Shown here piece after piece: positions 34,677 through 36,359 of a stretch of 36,359 nt of DNA (the first letter of the stretch is position 1; every line of letters begins with the position of its first letter). Source of the stretch: Myxococcales bacterium (GTDB lineage: Bacteria; Myxococcota_A; Polyangia; Fen-1088). Made by a program: the position numbers and the translations under genes. The stretch is from assembly GCA_003158395.1 (NCBI GenBank), contig PMIX01000179.1, forward strand, positions 2,777-39,135. Reading direction: 5' to 3'. The notes below the pieces were generated by a model. The model had not been told where the DNA came from. It did no database searches and saw only the letters and a list, made by a program, of their open reading frames with translations.

Positions 34677-36359
34677 TTACCACCACATGTTCACGTTGAA
34701 GGCGATCAACTGGTCGTCGAGGCCCACGTCTCCCGACACGGTCGAGCCCGTCTCCCCATGGCTGCGAGGGCCATAGAACCACTTGCCGTAAATAATCGAA
34801 ATCGTCTCGCGGCTGACCCAGTTGGTGCGGAACATTAGGCGTGGCGCCAGCACATAGAATGTCTCACCCGAATCCTTGGAATTCGGCGCCACGCGATCGG
34901 CGCGCAAGGCCACGCCCATCCAAGGAAGGAAGGTGTAGACAGACTCGACCCCGAACTTGTAGCGCAAACGATGATTGAAGGTGTCGACCCCCTCGGGCAA
35001 GGGGCTGGGGGCGATGGGGCCGGTCGTGGGGCCCGTACCCGAGGCCGTCAGGGACTGGGTCAGGGTGTAGGCCATGACGAAGCCTGCGGTGATCGTCACG
35101 TCGGGGGCGTCAGACGAGTACGTCGATCGCAGCATGCGGCCCAGGCTGGTGTTGTAGTTGAAACCCAGGGCCATCAGCTTGCCCGTGCCGTGGCTCAGCG
35201 GGCCCCACCAGCGGTCAACCAGATTCGGGCCCTCGCCCCCGAAGGTCAGCAGTCCCCTCAGCGGCTGGGAATTCTCGCCCTGGACATAGGAGGCCCCTGC
35301 CCCGAGATAGCCCCAGGCGGGGTTGCGCACGGTGGCGTCCCACCCCAGCACGGTGATGTGCCCATCCTTGATGTAGCTTTCGTCCAACTGGCGCGTGGTG
35401 GGGTTGTCGAGGGCCTGCTGGGCGCGATCGTCCTGGGCCCAGTTGTAGAGGTAGTGCAACCCGGTCCGGATGTCGGTGTCGCCGCTCCGGCGCAGCATCA
35501 CGTGCGCGTGGTGGATCCAGGAGGACGGGTAGATAGGATTGATTGATCCGTTGCCACCGGTGGGAACCACGCCGGCCGGCACATTGCCGTTGCGATTGCC
35601 CATGATCCCGTGCTCGACAAACAGAGTCAGGGTTGGTCGCAAGCGATACTCGACGATAGTGAGCTCACCGACCCCCCGCGCCGCTCCCACCAGCGGGTTG
35701 GTGTACATGCCCAGCCCATACTCGGAGAGGCTGCCGTAGTAGGGACCGAAGTAGCCAACAAGAACGCGCGGACGCAAGGGACCGAGGGGTGGAATGTTGA
35801 ATTCGAGATAGGCGTTCATGAGAAAGATCTGGCTGCCGATCTGGTAGTAGGTGGTGGGCGCAGTGGGGTTCCAGGTGTTCAGGCTCAGGTTGGCGGTGAC
35901 GACGCCATTTCCGTAGGCGAAGTTCAGCGCCACCCACTGCCCCGGCATGGTGTTGGTGCCCACGAACGACGCATATTCGTCGAGAGTCTGCGGTGGGACG
36001 TGGAAAACCGTCGTGCTCTGTCCCGGCGCGGGCGAGCTGCGCTGACCGATGCTGGATTGGAAACTGGCGCTCAGAAACCCGGCGTAGCGGAACGTCCACT
36101 GTCCGAACGGCATGGGCGCTGCAAAGCCCGGTGTGATCCCACCAGGCGCCGCCCCGACCCGCGGCGAAAGCGGCGACAGGGTCAACCCTTGGTACATGCG
36201 ATACCCCGGCACATACCCGGCACCGATCAGTTCGTCGTTCACATTGCTCGGCGCCGACGACGTCGCAAACGGAGCAGCGGCCGGCGCTGGGCCAGGCTCG
36301 ACAGGCGCCGGGGGCGGCGCAAGCGGAGCGACGGCCGGCGCTGGGCTGGGCTCGGCAGG
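34677..36359 (-). CDS. Outer-membrane beta-barrel protein A, 5' end outside the window
   Basis: The frame stays open to the right edge: residues ahead of the GTG at 36242 are a Pro/Ala linker (EPGPAPAAAPFATSSAPSNV), so the true start and signal peptide lie beyond 36359. The visible barrel part (about 520 residues) has SPRVGAAPGGITPGF, QSTTVFHVPPQTLDEYASF, WVALNFAYGNGVVTANLSLN and FNIPPLGPLRPRVLVGYFGP, and ends AFNVNMWW. It is paralogous along its length to the following gene, which begins two bases after its stop. The MWW ending and the strand pattern indicate an integral outer-membrane barrel, probably a channel. It is the first visible gene of a four-gene operon with two surface lipoproteins. 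No TonB box or plug domain is visible. Confidence 0.75.
   Translation of the reverse strand, partial: PAEPSPAPAVAPLAPPPAPVEPGPAPAAAPFATSSAPSNVNDELIGAGYVPGYRMYQGLTLSPLSPRVGAAPGGITPGFAAPMPFGQWTFRYAGFLSASFQSSIGQRSSPAPGQSTTVFHVPPQTLDEYASFVGTNTMPGQWVALNFAYGNGVVTANLSLNTWNPTAPTTYYQIGSQIFLMNAYLEFNIPPLGPLRPRVLVGYFGPYYGSLSEYGLGMYTNPLVGAARGVGELTIVEYRLRPTLTLFVEHGIMGNRNGNVPAGVVPTGGNGSINPIYPSSWIHHAHVMLRRSGDTDIRTGLHYLYNWAQDDRAQQALDNPTTRQLDESYIKDGHITVLGWDATVRNPAWGYLGAGASYVQGENSQPLRGLLTFGGEGPNLVDRWWGPLSHGTGKLMALGFNYNTSLGRMLRSTYSSDAPDVTITAGFVMAYTLTQSLTASGTGPTTGPIAPSPLPEGVDTFNHRLRYKFGVESVYTFLPWMGVALRADRVAPNSKDSGETFYVLAPRLMFRTNWVSRETISIIYGKWFYGPRSHGETGSTVSGDVGLDDQLIAFNVNMWW
36264..36359 (-). repeat. 54-bp tandem repeat in the Pro/Ala linker of barrel protein A
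   Basis: The unit beginning CGCAAACGGAGCAGCGGCCG at 36264 recurs at 36318 (CGCAAGCGGAGCGACGGCCG), a 54-bp period. The second copy is cut by the window end. On the minus strand each unit encodes 18 residues (EPSPAPAVAPLAPPPAPV, EPGPAPAAAPFATSSAPS). More copies may lie outside. Confidence 0.7.

Overview
The window is GC-rich, densely coding DNA that most resembles a Myxococcota (probably Polyangia-like) chromosome. The strongest pointers are an mglBA pair whose MglA keeps, by my recollection, every functional residue at its Myxococcus xanthus number, an EF-G of the mitochondrial EF-G1/'spd' type, a four-domain lipid megaenzyme resembling myxobacterial ElbD, and several lipoproteins with long Gly-rich 'GGT/GGS' linkers. 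Assignment is by protein recognition only; no search was run.

Left part (1-12000, all minus strand). Reading in the direction of transcription: a stand-alone EF-G (9837-11966) with a GC-rich inverted repeat at its stop; then a tight lipid-type operon of HAD-IB phosphatase, LarA-like (DUF2088) protein, a 1496-residue reductase/adenylation/carrier/acyltransferase fusion, and an extended SDR. Next comes a short accessory stretch: the C-terminal remnant of a TIGR00027-type methyltransferase, a VapB45/VapC45-like toxin-antitoxin pair, and the first 55 codons of a probable type IIG restriction-modification enzyme that runs off the left edge.

Middle (12000-21600). A Dam-type adenine methylase and a PduO-type cobalamin adenosyltransferase form a plus-strand pair. 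Then come a TPR/outer-membrane-barrel protein and a divergent subtilisin-like protease with a polytopic membrane tail. A minus-strand block dnaX-ybaB-recR, coupled by ATGA overlaps, is followed by mglB-mglA. Two convergent intergenic gaps (13638-13882 and 17465-17685) carry diverged copies of the same repeat element.

Right part (21700-36359). This is a carbohydrate-oriented surface locus: a GH5-like lipoprotein, a GT-C-like membrane protein, a Gly-rich lipoprotein, a ROK regulator, a divergent GH44-like lipoprotein, and a four-gene minus-strand operon of two paralogous outer-membrane barrels plus two lipoproteins that look like glycan binders. The convergent gap between GH44 and that operon (30539-30870) holds two CCCTCTCCC/GGGAGAGGG hairpins. 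I read the region as a polysaccharide capture/uptake system for a beta-glucan-like polymer, without SusC/SusD proteins. That is the best candidate here for an undescribed system. No tRNA, rRNA, CRISPR array, transposase or SRP RNA was recognised.
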